Assembly (NCBI GenBank): GCA_007123775.1
Contig: SLGK01000054.1
Location: forward strand, 1 to 62,225
Direction: 5' to 3'
DNA from: Anaerolineae bacterium
Lineage (GTDB): Bacteria > Chloroflexota > Anaerolineae > Promineifilales > Promineifilaceae
DNA: 62,225 nt
Of the stretch, positions 1 to 8,232 are shown one piece after another; the first letter of the stretch is position 1; each line of letters opens with the position of its first letter. The translations under genes and the position numbers were made by a program. The notes below the pieces were generated by a model that made no database searches, was not told the DNA's origin, and worked only from the letters and a program-made list of their open reading frames with translations.

Positions 1-130
1 AGGACTTGTAGGTCTCGTTTTGCTTCGTTTGTTGGATGTGTCTGATAGCCGTTTTCTTTGCCAACCCCCTGTCTTGCTCTCACATCTCTCTATTTTTGGT
101 CATACTGCTTCGAATTCCCGTTCTCCTATT

Positions 131-196
131 TTGACCGATGACGGAGGACCGAGGACGGAAAAACGTACCGTCTTCCGTCGTTCGTCTTCGGTCTCA
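131..196. repeat. heptamer hairpin, GACGGAG/GACCGAG family
   Basis: Arms built of 7-bp words (GACGGAG, GACCGAG, then the complementary TCTTCCGTC and TTCGTCTTCGGTC) form a long imperfect inverted repeat. The same family recurs near 7073, 14155, 31271 and 57056. The distal edge GGTCTCA supplies the TGA stop of the ankyrin gene on the minus strand. Bases 1-130 hold no recognisable feature. Confidence 0.75.
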
Positions 197-589
197 TACC
201 AACGAGTGCAAAAAAGCCAGCACTTCGACGGCCGCGTCACCACCCACTTCGGCATGGCGCAGCAGCGGAATGCCATGTGGCCCTTTGGCGTTAACCAGGG
301 CCGGATTATCGCTGAGCATGGCCTGTACGATTTCTAATTTACCCAGCATGGCGGCCGCAAATAGATCGATTCTGGCCCCCTGTTCCAGCAGGTATTGGGC
401 GATGTCGTGCCGGCCAACGTGGGCGGCTGCGCCCAGCGCGGTTTCCCAGTCACCACCACCCCAATCGTGGGCAGCGTGGAGCAGGTTTGGCTCTTGGGCC
501 AGCAGCGTTTTCACCTGTTCCAGATCAACATGGGCCTGACTGACAAACTGTTCGACTAATTCGGCCGTTATCGGTGGTTTTCTATCCAT
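194..589 (-). CDS. small ankyrin-repeat protein
   Basis: About 131 residues. Ankyrin-type helix pairs are visible, with cores WETALGAAAHVGRHDIAQYL and LFAAAMLGKLEIVQAML, so a protein-protein binding role is likely; the partner is unknown. The start chosen is ATG 587-589 (MDRKPP). Longer readings run into a 101-bp mobile element directly upstream. That insertion duplicated the six bases carrying the original start (ATGGAT on this strand), so the usable start is the element-proximal copy and the native upstream translation signal is now 107 bp away. The gene may therefore be poorly expressed. The stop codon lies at the edge of a heptamer repeat. Confidence 0.7.
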   Translation of the reverse strand: MDRKPPITAELVEQFVSQAHVDLEQVKTLLAQEPNLLHAAHDWGGGDWETALGAAAHVGRHDIAQYLLEQGARIDLFAAAMLGKLEIVQAMLSDNPALVNAKGPHGIPLLRHAEVGGDAAVEVLAFLHSLV

Positions 590-690
590 GACTCTACTGA
601 AAAAAGGTCCCAAAACCGAGTTTTTCAAGGCCAACCACTCTGGTGATTGTGATGGGGTTTAGCAAAAAACTCGGTTTTTTCAGTGGACTC
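590..690. mobile_element. 101-bp MITE-like element, copy A
   Basis: Imperfect terminal inverted repeats: left end GACTCTACTGAAAAAA, right end (reverse complement) GAGTCCACTGAAAAAA. A second inner inverted pair is CCGAGTTTTT/AAAAACTCGG. A direct duplication ATCCAT flanks it at 584-589 and 691-696. Copy B (44422-44522) has the same length, about 95 percent identity by eye and a different 6-bp duplication. There is no open frame inside, so mobilisation in trans is inferred. Confidence 0.88.
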
Positions 691-713
691 ATCCATGGGT
701 ATGCTCTGTAGGT

Positions 714-2927
714 TTAATCGTCATCAAAAAGAATTTCATCCAGCGGGTCATCTTCTTCATCGACCAGAGTACGGCGGGTCTTGCCACCTGTTTCCGGGTC
801 TTCGACCAGACCCATTTCATGCAGGTATTCCATAATGCGGGCAGCGCGGGGGAAGCCAACGCGCAGCCGTCGCTGCAGGAGTGAGGTCGAGATGTTGTCC
901 TGCTTCTTGGCGATTTCAATGGCCGTTTCCAAAAGCGGATCGGTTTCGTCCAGCAGGGCGTATTTGGCAATGAGCGATTCCCAGGGGGCGGCCATGGGTT
1001 CAAAGTTGGGCAGGGCGTTGTGCCAATGGGTAACAATACGATTAACCTCATCATCGTCTACAAACACGCCCTGGACTCGGACTGGCGCGCTGGCTTCAGG
1101 TGAGAGGAAGAGCATGTCGCCCTTGCCCAACAACTGTTCGGCGCCCACGCTATCCAAAATGACGCGGGAATCGGTACTGGAAGCGACGGAAAAAGAGAGG
1201 CGGGCAGGAAAGTTGGCTTTGATGAGGCCGGTGATGACGTCTGTAGACGGCCGTTGCGTGGCCACCACCAGATGAATCCCCGTCGCCCGCGCCATCTGGG
1301 CCAGACGGCAGAGGGTGCGCTCCACATCCCCCGGATACGTGTGCATCAGGTCTGCCAGTTCATCAATCAGGACAACAATGTAGGGCAGCGGTTTGACTTC
1401 CGGGCTGTCGTGTTGGGCGGCCCGGCGATTGTAGCTAAGAATGTTGCGGGCGTTGAATTGGGCAAAAGTTTCATAGCGGCGGTCCATTTCGGCCGTCAAC
1501 CAGCGCAGCACGCCAACGGCCCGGTCCGCTTCCACCTCCACGCCGCCAATCAGGTGGGGCAGACCGTTGAAGCGAATCAGTTCCACCTTTTTGGGGTCAA
1601 TCATAATCAGGTGCAGTTCATCGGGGCTGTTGTTGAAAACGAGATTGGCGACCATGGCATTGAGGCAGACCGATTTGCCAGAGCCGGTGGTGCCGGCAAT
1701 CAGCAGGTGGGGCAGGCGGGCCAGATCGACAGCCACGGCCGTACCAGTTACATCTCGTCCCAATCCCACCGCCAGCGGACTTTGCAAACGGCCGAATTCC
1801 ATCGACTCAATAATGGGACGCAGCCGCACCATGCTGATGTCATCGTTGGGCACTTCTATGCCAACCACGCCCCGCCCCGGAATGGGGGCCTGAATCCGCA
1901 GCCGGGTAACGGCCAGGGCCAGCGCCAGGTCTTTTTGCAGCGCGGCAATCTGGCCGATGCGAATCTTCTTAAGCTGGATTTCGCCCTCGGGGTCGGTGCG
2001 TTCCAGATAACCTGGCTCTACCCCAAACTGGGTGACGGTAGGACCGCGCCGTATCTCCGTTACCGAAGCCGGAATGCCAAAGTCTTGCAAAGTCTGCTCA
2101 ATAATCTGTTTCTTGCGCTCAATTTCTGTTTCTGGCAGGCCGAAGCTGCCGCCTGGTTCTAGCAGGCTGATGTGGGGCAAGCGGCGGCTACGACGAGAGG
2201 GCGAGGCAATAGAGCCGGCTACCGTTGGTTGAGAGACATAGGGTGCTGCTGGCGGTCTTGGTAGCGGTGTGGCCAGATTGGCTGGGGGCGAGGGAGCAGG
2301 TGGGGGCTCCAGGCTCTCTTCCTCTAATGTTCTCGGGGGTGGCGCAACCGTGGCGGCTATCTCGGCCAGCACGTCGGAGGTTTGGCGCAGACTGTCCAGG
2401 ACATCGCGCCAGCCAATTTGGGCTATCAGGCCGATGCCGTACACTAGCAGGCTGAGGTAAAAGAGGCCGGTCAGCAGAGGGCCAAAAAAGTCGAGCAGGG
2501 GGCTGGATAAAGCCCAGCCGACCAGACCACCGCCTCGACCCAGGTAGGCGTCGGGCAGGGAGGAGCCGGTGAATTGATGACTGAGCGGGAGACTGGTAAG
2601 TAATATTAGTTCAAAGCCAATGACCTGAGAGACCGTAATATGATACGGCCGTTCCACTTTTGAGAGAGCTATGTGCAGACCACCAAGCGCAGCCGACAGG
2701 CACAGGGGATAGGCTCCCCAGCCAAACAACTGCCGCAGTAGACTGGTCCACCAACCCAGCCAGCCGGCCTCAGTAAAGCCAGGCAAGGCCAACAGGGTAA
2801 TGACGGCCAGCATAAAAAGGATGACACCCCCAATCTCTTTACGCCAGGGCAGCAAGGCGTTAATCACCCACTCATCCCAGGTGAGAGGGGATTTGTCATC
2901 CTTTCGTTGGGAGCGTGAACGTGCCAT
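714..2927 (-). CDS. ftsK: DNA translocase FtsK/SpoIIIE
   Basis: 737 residues, a compact FtsK. The N-terminal ~170 residues hold several membrane segments that would anchor it at the septum. A Pro-rich linker (about 190-250) follows, then the RecA-like motor with Walker A LIAGTTGSGKSVCLN and Walker B IVVLIDELADLM. A C-terminal winged-helix (gamma) domain near LLQRRLRVGFPRAARIMEYL would read DNA polarity motifs. It pumps chromosomal DNA through the division septum. It lies 7 bp downstream of the S1-domain gene and probably shares its promoter. The last residues are strongly acidic. Family assignment is secure; the exact role in this organism is inferred. Confidence 0.95.
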   Translation of the reverse strand: MARSRSQRKDDKSPLTWDEWVINALLPWRKEIGGVILFMLAVITLLALPGFTEAGWLGWWTSLLRQLFGWGAYPLCLSAALGGLHIALSKVERPYHITVSQVIGFELILLTSLPLSHQFTGSSLPDAYLGRGGGLVGWALSSPLLDFFGPLLTGLFYLSLLVYGIGLIAQIGWRDVLDSLRQTSDVLAEIAATVAPPPRTLEEESLEPPPAPSPPANLATPLPRPPAAPYVSQPTVAGSIASPSRRSRRLPHISLLEPGGSFGLPETEIERKKQIIEQTLQDFGIPASVTEIRRGPTVTQFGVEPGYLERTDPEGEIQLKKIRIGQIAALQKDLALALAVTRLRIQAPIPGRGVVGIEVPNDDISMVRLRPIIESMEFGRLQSPLAVGLGRDVTGTAVAVDLARLPHLLIAGTTGSGKSVCLNAMVANLVFNNSPDELHLIMIDPKKVELIRFNGLPHLIGGVEVEADRAVGVLRWLTAEMDRRYETFAQFNARNILSYNRRAAQHDSPEVKPLPYIVVLIDELADLMHTYPGDVERTLCRLAQMARATGIHLVVATQRPSTDVITGLIKANFPARLSFSVASSTDSRVILDSVGAEQLLGKGDMLFLSPEASAPVRVQGVFVDDDEVNRIVTHWHNALPNFEPMAAPWESLIAKYALLDETDPLLETAIEIAKKQDNISTSLLQRRLRVGFPRAARIMEYLHEMGLVEDPETGGKTRRTLVDEEDDPLDEILFDDD

Positions 2928-2934
2928 AACCCAT

Positions 2935-3924
2935 CTAGGTATGACTCAGATCGACACTGCGCATACTGAGCGAAATTCGTTTGTCACGACCGTTGACGTG
3001 CAGTACCCTGGCCCGTACCTTTTCCCCTTTGCGGATTACGTTGCGGGGATCAAGGAACGTGCCTTCAGCTAACTCAGAGATATGGACCAATCCTTCTAGC
3101 TCCTGTTCAAGCTGAATGAACGCGCCGAAATTGACAATGTTGCTGACCACACCAGAAACAATCTGGCCGGGCTTGTACCTTGCTTCCACATCCTGCCAGG
3201 GATTTCGGTGCAGCCGCTTGCGACTGAGGGCGATGCGTCCTTCGTCCGGATACACCGCCAAAACCTGGCATTTGACCGGTTGCTTAGGCTTTAGAATCTG
3301 GTTAGGGTGGACTACGCGGCTCCAGGAAAGCTCCGAAATATGGATCAAACCCTCAACGCCGCCTACATCGACAAACGCGCCAAAGTCGGTCAAATTGCTC
3401 ACGTAACCTTCGACTGTGTCGCCAGGCATTAGCTGCTCGAAGAGGGTTTCCCGCTCATCGGCTCCAATCAAGGTGGCCCGTTCTGATAAGATGAGCCGGT
3501 TGGCCGAGCGATTCACCTCGATAATCTTTAGCGTCAGCTCGCGCTCTAGCCAGTTTCTCAGTAGTTGACTGCGGTCCTGACTCAGGTGCAGTTCAGGCCA
3601 ATCTATAAGCTGTGAGGCGGGTACAAAACCCTGCAACCCTTGCCAATAAACCAGCAAGCCGCCTTTGTTGTAGCCCGACACGGTCAACACCAGGCACTTG
3701 TCTTGTTTCTGTAGGTTTTCAGCTTCCAGCCAGGGATCTGTTTCTGGTGACAAACGAAAGTTAGCATCTGCCATACGGCCGTTTACGTGTATGTGGGTCG
3801 GCGTCGGTTCGTCTGAAGCAGGGGGTGATTCAGGAGCAACCTTATTTTCTTGTTCAAAGAGCGCCTGCCAATATGCGTCGTCTTTGAGTGGGGGAGATGT
3901 GGGCCGTGGTAGGGAATTGCTCAT
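2935..3924 (-). CDS. rpsA: S1 RNA-binding domain protein (ribosomal protein S1-like)
   Basis: 329 residues with three S1/OB-fold repeats: about 75-140 (GFVPASQL), 165-235 (DFGAFVDVGGVEGLIHISEL) and 250-320 (NFGAFIQL, GLVHISEL). The first ~75 residues are acidic and probably disordered. E. coli S1 has six repeats and low-GC Gram-positive versions about four, so this is a short form. S1 proteins bind single-stranded mRNA and help 30S initiation; a general RNA-binding role cannot be excluded. It is the first gene of an operon with ftsK. A consensus promoter about 170 bp upstream implies a long leader. Confidence 0.85.
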   Translation of the reverse strand: MSNSLPRPTSPPLKDDAYWQALFEQENKVAPESPPASDEPTPTHIHVNGRMADANFRLSPETDPWLEAENLQKQDKCLVLTVSGYNKGGLLVYWQGLQGFVPASQLIDWPELHLSQDRSQLLRNWLERELTLKIIEVNRSANRLILSERATLIGADERETLFEQLMPGDTVEGYVSNLTDFGAFVDVGGVEGLIHISELSWSRVVHPNQILKPKQPVKCQVLAVYPDEGRIALSRKRLHRNPWQDVEARYKPGQIVSGVVSNIVNFGAFIQLEQELEGLVHISELAEGTFLDPRNVIRKGEKVRARVLHVNGRDKRISLSMRSVDLSHT

Positions 3925-4101
3925 CGTTTATTCTCAATTAGGGCCGCAGACCATGCCATATATGTGGGCGACCGAGCGCGGTGAACATCTGCCTGGTCAC
4001 GTATGCTATGGTCGGAGCCAGTGGCTTTGGTTATTGGCCAACTGTTTGGTAAGATTGACAACCGTGCTAAGGTGTCGTTTGTCAGGAAATCTAGTTTGAC
4101 A

Positions 4102-4129
4102 ATTATAGGCATTGCACAGGCTCTGTCAA
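4102..4129 (-). promoter_or_regulatory. consensus sigma-70-type promoter for the S1-ftsK operon
   Basis: On the minus strand TTGACA (4124-4129) and TATAAT (4102-4107) are separated by 16 bp, a perfect match to both hexamers. Transcription would start near 4095, giving a leader of about 170 nt before the S1 start codon. Confidence 0.75.
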
Positions 4130-4146
4130 ACAGAGTGACGACAGTC

Positions 4147-4163
4147 GTTCAAGTTTTTTGAAC
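4147..4163. promoter_or_regulatory. short inverted repeat before birA
   Basis: GTTCAA and TTGAAC flank a 5-base loop and end a few bases before the birA ribosome binding site. It could be an operator or an mRNA hairpin. The sequence alone does not distinguish these. Confidence 0.35.
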
Positions 4164-4177
4164 ATAGGATGGTGCTG

Positions 4178-4999
4178 ATGGATGGGCTGAATGAAACGGC
4201 CGTGTTGAGCAATCTCCGGACGCTGTGGTTAGGGCAAGCGTGCCATTATTGGCCAGAAGTGGCGTCGACCAACGAATCATTGAAGCAGGCGGTAGCGGCA
4301 GGAACAACTGTTTCTCCTGCGCACGGTACGCTCCATTTGACCGACTTTCAGACGCAGGGACGGGGTCGCCTGCGACGTATATGGCAGGCCCCGGCCGGGA
4401 CGTCGCTGCTTTTTTCGCTGCTTTTTCGCCCTGACTGGCCCGGCGAACAGGCCAACTGGCTGACTATGCTGACTACTCTGGCTGCTGCGGACGCGATTGA
4501 GGCAGCGACTGAGCTGAAGGTAGGTATTAAGTGGCCTAATGACTTGATGGTTTGCCATGAATCTGTCTGGCACAAAGTGGGCGGTATTTTGCTAGAAGGC
4601 AATCTGGACGAGCGGGGGGTGTTGCGTAGTGCCATTGTGGGTGTCGGGTTAAACGTCAACATCCCGTTTGGCCAACTGCCGGTCACGGAGACGCCAGTGG
4701 CCAGCCTGCTTGTTTTGACTGGTCGGCCAGTGGATAGGGTGTCGCTTCTCACCGACTTGTTATGGCGACTGGAGGCAGGGTATGGAACGGCCGTTGCCGG
4801 TCAATCTCCCCATTCTGCCTGGAACGAGCGTTTGGTGACACGCGGCAAATCAGTGACCGTTACATCTGTGGTCGATGCTACCAGGACTGTCATCTACGGC
4901 ACGGCAGAGGGGACGGACCGTTATGGCTCTCTGCTGTTGCGCGATGAGTCAGGCCATTGGCACACAATTAGCGCTGGCGACGTCACGCTGCGTACTTAA
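4178..4999 (+). CDS. birA: biotin-[acetyl-CoA-carboxylase] ligase
   Basis: About 273 residues. It activates biotin to biotinyl-AMP and attaches it to the carrier lysine of acetyl-CoA carboxylase. Visible motifs are the biotin/ATP loop GRGRLRRIW, KWPNDLM and KVGGILLEG, with a small C-terminal beta domain (VTRGKSVTVTS). There is no N-terminal helix-turn-helix, so this is a group I ligase rather than a biotin repressor. The start at 4178 is preferred over 4169 because AGGA at 4166-4169 sits 8 bp upstream of it. It is divergent from the S1-ftsK operon. Confidence 0.92.
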   Translation: MDGLNETAVLSNLRTLWLGQACHYWPEVASTNESLKQAVAAGTTVSPAHGTLHLTDFQTQGRGRLRRIWQAPAGTSLLFSLLFRPDWPGEQANWLTMLTTLAAADAIEAATELKVGIKWPNDLMVCHESVWHKVGGILLEGNLDERGVLRSAIVGVGLNVNIPFGQLPVTETPVASLLVLTGRPVDRVSLLTDLLWRLEAGYGTAVAGQSPHSAWNERLVTRGKSVTVTSVVDATRTVIYGTAEGTDRYGSLLLRDESGHWHTISAGDVTLRT

Positions 5000-5117
5000 A
5001 CGTCAGTCCGGGGCAAACAATTAGAATATTGCGGATAATGCAGAGTGGGTTATCATTGTTCTATCTTTTGATCAGTGCCTCACAACTCGGCAGTGACCGG
5101 CGAAGGAGAAATTGACC

Positions 5118-5465
5118 ATGACCGATGACTTTATTAGCGATTTTCGCGCACAGCAGGACTTTGACGACGATGATTTTGACGACGATCTGCCGGAATGGCT
5201 TGATGATATAGCTGACGAGGAGATAGAATCCTTCGCTGAGGAGGTTCCCGCCGAAGAGGAGGAAGAAGATGACTTTGATCAGCTACGTCGCAAGAGTGCC
5301 CGGACCAGTGCAACCTATGAGGAGATGGAGCTAGATGACGAAAGCGAGAGCGGTCTATCTATTCGCCAACTCTCTCCCGTGCAGCGACTTCTGTTGGCCA
5401 TCTTGTTGTTGCTGAATGTGGTTGTAATTGCTGTGATTGCCCTGTTGCTGTTAAACGTAATCTAA
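5118..5465 (+). CDS. small acidic protein with C-terminal membrane anchor
   Basis: 115 residues. The first ~85 are extremely rich in Asp and Glu and contain one LPEWLDDI motif, like the repeated motif of the large zinc-ribbon protein at 38.6-41.6 kb. The last ~30 residues form one hydrophobic helix (LLLAILLLLNVVVIAVIALLLL), so it is a tail-anchored or single-pass protein with a cytoplasmic acidic domain. ATG 5118 follows AAGGAG at 5103-5108. The function is unknown; the shared motif suggests a common binding partner. Confidence 0.75.
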   Translation: MTDDFISDFRAQQDFDDDDFDDDLPEWLDDIADEEIESFAEEVPAEEEEEDDFDQLRRKSARTSATYEEMELDDESESGLSIRQLSPVQRLLLAILLLLNVVVIAVIALLLLNVI

Positions 5466-5513
5466 GTCGCGTGACCATTTGCGGATAACCAATAGACCAA
5501 TACCGCCCTGGCT

Positions 5514-7739
5514 CTACGGCCGGTAAGCCCGTCCCAGATTAGCGCGAATGTCAGCCTCATCCAGCCAGACTGGCTTGAGCTGACGGGCTGCGAATAAGGG
5601 GGCCTGGTCGGCATAATGGGGTGAATCCTCGTCCAGGGTGGCGCTGCCGTATTGGTGGATGCTGTGCGAGCGCAAATTGCCGTGCGTGTCCCAACTGATG
5701 ATCATGATGTGGCAGTCGCCCACAAAGCCGCGAAAACGGCCGTCTTCTTCCAACTGTCCATAAATCGCGTGTAACACGTCCGGCGCACCGCCCAGACCCA
5801 AATCCACCTCGCCCCGCCGCAGCCGGTTGACTTCCTGCCAGGGCACGTCCACTCGCCCAAAATTTGTCAGTAAAACGTCCACGGCCTGAGCTAAACTGTC
5901 CCAAACGGCCGTTTCAGGAAGTGTGCCGTTCACCAGACGCGACGGCCGTATCTGTGCCTCAGCCGACTCATTCAAAAAGTGGAGCGTCAAAACGGCCAGC
6001 GTCGCTCCCAGGCTATCGGGCGTGGCCTGTAAATCCCAGCTGGTGAGGAGAGAAACGGCCGTTGCCATTTCCGGCGATAGTGCAAAAGGTGGCGGGCCGC
6101 CCACTATCGCCACCAGTCGCCCCATATCCGAAGCCGGATCATAGGCCATGTCATACTTGTAGTCGTAAAACGCCGGCGCCGTTATCGCCTCATCTTCCCC
6201 AAACAAGGTCAGCGCCCGTAAAGCCCGGTTGGTCATATAGGTCTCAATCCCCAATGTGGGCGAATAGGCGGCCGGGTCAGGGTTGTCGGGGCCGATGGTC
6301 GTCCGGAAGGGGCTGCTGTTGGCATTCTGGATGAAGCCGGAGGCGGGATTGAACACCTGCGGCAAATCCGCAAAGGGTAGATAGTCGGTCCAGAGCGTCT
6401 CGCTGGTGTCGCCGGGCAGATATTGACGCCAGTCGTAGCCTTCGGCCCGCAGGGGGATGCGGGCATTATAAACGTAGTAGATGTTGCCCTCGGCATCAGC
6501 ATAGCCGATGTTGAACATGGGTAAAGGTCCGGTAGAAACGGCCGTGTACCACTCCTCCCAATTAGACGCCTTGTTCATCCGGTAAAACTGCTCCACGTGG
6601 CCCACTTCCCCCATGCCCGCATAGCGCAGGGCATAGACGCCATGATCCTGGCGCACCACCGGCCCGTGTACCGACCACAGCAACTCTTCCCGCACCGTCC
6701 AGCGGAAACGGCCGAAAAGCGTTACCAGCAGCCGCGCTTCACCCACCTCTAAATCCAGCCATTCCCCATCAAAGCGGTACTGGTTGGGATTGTCGGGGTT
6801 GATTTCCAGGACGTAGATGTCAACCAAATCCGGGCTGTTGACGGTAAAGGCCCAGGCCAACTGCCGGTTATGGCCATGCGTAATCGTGGGCGATCCCGGC
6901 AGCAGCCCGCCCACCATATCCCAGCCCTCTTCGCTCACGACGTGGGCCTCATACCAGGTCACAGGCCCTTCCCACGGCTGGTGGGAATTGACGGTGAAAA
7001 AGGTCTCCCCATTGACGCTGCGGGCCGGGCTGACGGCGATGACGTTGGAGCCGTAGGCACTGGTAATCTGATAGACCGAAGACGGAGGAGCGAAGACGGA
7101 AAGGGCGTCGGTCCTCCGTCCTTCGTCTTCCGTCATCCTTTCCGAAATCGGCCGTTGGCGCCCTTCGGCGAACAGTTCTGCCAGTGCGCGGTCAAGGTTG
7201 AAAAAGAGGGGAATGCGGTGGACAAAGCCGGCCACCACGTCTTGCGGCGTCATGGGAAAGGCTTCGGGCAAAACGACCTCATGCGGGTGCAGGGCGGCGT
7301 AGTAATTCAAGCCGTCTACGTAGCCCTGCATCACCGCCTGCACATCGGGCGGAATGGTCTCATATTCCCGCTCAATCACCTCCCAAATACGCAGCCCCTG
7401 GACCATGAAATCGTTCGGCGCGGCGTCCGGGCCATAGGCCAGAGCCAACATGCCCCGCGCCGCCAGAAAGGTTTGCTGGATGGTGTAGAAATCATCCTCG
7501 GCGTGGGCATAGGCCAGGCCAAAGGCGGCGTCGGCGTCCCGTCGGCCGAAGATGTGGGGCACGCCCCAACTGTCGCGCAAAATCTCGACCTCATACCCCT
7601 CCCTGGCCGCCGCCAGGTGGGACAAATCCACGCGAAAGGGCCAGACGCCCTGCGGCCAAAAAAGATAGGCTGCGGCCAATGCCAGCTGCCCGAACAAGGC
7701 AAGCAGATATTTGCTCCAGCGGTTCTTCATCAATGCCAT
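5514..7739 (-). CDS. penicillin acylase (penicillin amidase) family protein 1
   Basis: 741 residues from ATG 7739, which follows GGTGGAG; longer readings lack a ribosome site. The N terminus is a membrane anchor or signal sequence (MKNRWSKYLLALFGQLAL). This Ntn-hydrolase family cleaves amide bonds of penicillins, acyl-homoserine lactones and related compounds after autocatalytic removal of a spacer peptide. The nucleophile is probably Ser231 in AYGSNVIAV, which becomes the N terminus of the beta subunit. Residues about 201-222 of the spacer are encoded by an in-frame heptamer repeat. The substrate cannot be predicted. A second family member lies at 8.2-10.7 kb. Confidence 0.88.
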   Translation of the reverse strand: MALMKNRWSKYLLALFGQLALAAAYLFWPQGVWPFRVDLSHLAAAREGYEVEILRDSWGVPHIFGRRDADAAFGLAYAHAEDDFYTIQQTFLAARGMLALAYGPDAAPNDFMVQGLRIWEVIEREYETIPPDVQAVMQGYVDGLNYYAALHPHEVVLPEAFPMTPQDVVAGFVHRIPLFFNLDRALAELFAEGRQRPISERMTEDEGRRTDALSVFAPPSSVYQITSAYGSNVIAVSPARSVNGETFFTVNSHQPWEGPVTWYEAHVVSEEGWDMVGGLLPGSPTITHGHNRQLAWAFTVNSPDLVDIYVLEINPDNPNQYRFDGEWLDLEVGEARLLVTLFGRFRWTVREELLWSVHGPVVRQDHGVYALRYAGMGEVGHVEQFYRMNKASNWEEWYTAVSTGPLPMFNIGYADAEGNIYYVYNARIPLRAEGYDWRQYLPGDTSETLWTDYLPFADLPQVFNPASGFIQNANSSPFRTTIGPDNPDPAAYSPTLGIETYMTNRALRALTLFGEDEAITAPAFYDYKYDMAYDPASDMGRLVAIVGGPPPFALSPEMATAVSLLTSWDLQATPDSLGATLAVLTLHFLNESAEAQIRPSRLVNGTLPETAVWDSLAQAVDVLLTNFGRVDVPWQEVNRLRRGEVDLGLGGAPDVLHAIYGQLEEDGRFRGFVGDCHIMIISWDTHGNLRSHSIHQYGSATLDEDSPHYADQAPLFAARQLKPVWLDEADIRANLGRAYRP
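7073..7137. repeat. in-frame heptamer hairpin inside penicillin acylase 1
   Basis: Successive 7-bp words GACCGAA GACGGAG GAGCGAA GACGGAA are followed by the complementary arm TCGGTCC TCCGTCC TTCGTCT TCCGTCA. It lies within the coding sequence and keeps it open, encoding about 22 residues of the predicted spacer region just before the nucleophile serine. Confidence 0.8.
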
Positions 7740-7847
7740 AATACGTCTCCACCTGAATCCGTTATTTTCACCGAGTGATATGGTACAATTGGAAAGAGCA
7801 GCGTAAAAATTCGCCTGCGCTCTGCTTATCAAAGAAAAGAGGATACC

Positions 7848-8165
7848 ATGTTAACGACAAACGACATACTGAAAAGATGCAAAAAAGTGCTTAAAAATCA
7901 TTATGGCACTCAGTTCAAAGGGTTGGTTCTGCATGGTTCCACCGCTCGTCGCCACTCTGATTCGATGAGTGATATTGACCTGCTAGTGGTACTTGGGGAA
8001 CCCTTCGACTATTTCATAGAACTCCGTGAAATAGTAGATTTATTGTACCCTGTTCAGCTAGAATCTGACCGGCTAATTTCTGCTCGCCCCGTTGCTCAAA
8101 ATGAATTTGAATATGGCACTATTCAACTATACCGGAACGCAAAACGGGAAGGGGTAGCTGTCTGA
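7848..8165 (+). CDS. MNT-type minimal nucleotidyltransferase
   Basis: 105 residues with the polymerase-beta-like signature HGSTARRHSDSMSDIDLLVV (GS box plus two metal-binding Asp). In established MNT-HEPN modules this protein is the antitoxin, AMPylating a tyrosine of the HEPN RNase toxin. It is followed with a 1-bp overlap (TGATG) by a start codon whose product looks like the first residues of a HEPN partner and is then cut off by a repeat. An unusual AAAAGAGGA precedes ATG 7848. Family assignment is good; present activity as an antitoxin is uncertain. Confidence 0.82.
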   Translation: MLTTNDILKRCKKVLKNHYGTQFKGLVLHGSTARRHSDSMSDIDLLVVLGEPFDYFIELREIVDLLYPVQLESDRLISARPVAQNEFEYGTIQLYRNAKREGVAV

Positions 8166-8204
8166 TGTCTCCGTATCAGCAAGAGATTGCCGCTAATACG
8201 GATT
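8165..8204 (+). pseudogene. possible remnant of a HEPN-domain gene start
   Basis: ATG 8165 overlaps the MNT stop exactly as HEPN genes usually do. It reads MSPYQQEIAAN before entering GATTACC heptamers and then the antisense of penicillin acylase 2. The usual ~130-residue HEPN domain with its RX4-6H motif is absent. Only about 11 residues support this, so it is tentative. Confidence 0.4.
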
Positions 8205-8232
8205 ACCGATTACCGACCACCGACTACCGGTT
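8199..8232. repeat. heptamer array GATTACC family
   Basis: GATTACC GATTACC GACCACC GACTACC in tandem. It encodes, on the minus strand, the last residues (VVGGR) and TAA stop of penicillin acylase 2, and on the plus strand it truncates the putative HEPN reading frame. The same family occurs at 50952-51012. Confidence 0.7.

Noticed and set aside
1254..2162. 302-codon plus-strand open frame
   Set aside because: Antisense to ftsK with no recognisable domain or ribosome site.
3921..4112. 63-codon minus-strand frame upstream of the S1 gene
   Set aside because: No ribosome site or family resemblance; it more likely belongs to the untranslated leader, although a leader peptide cannot be excluded.
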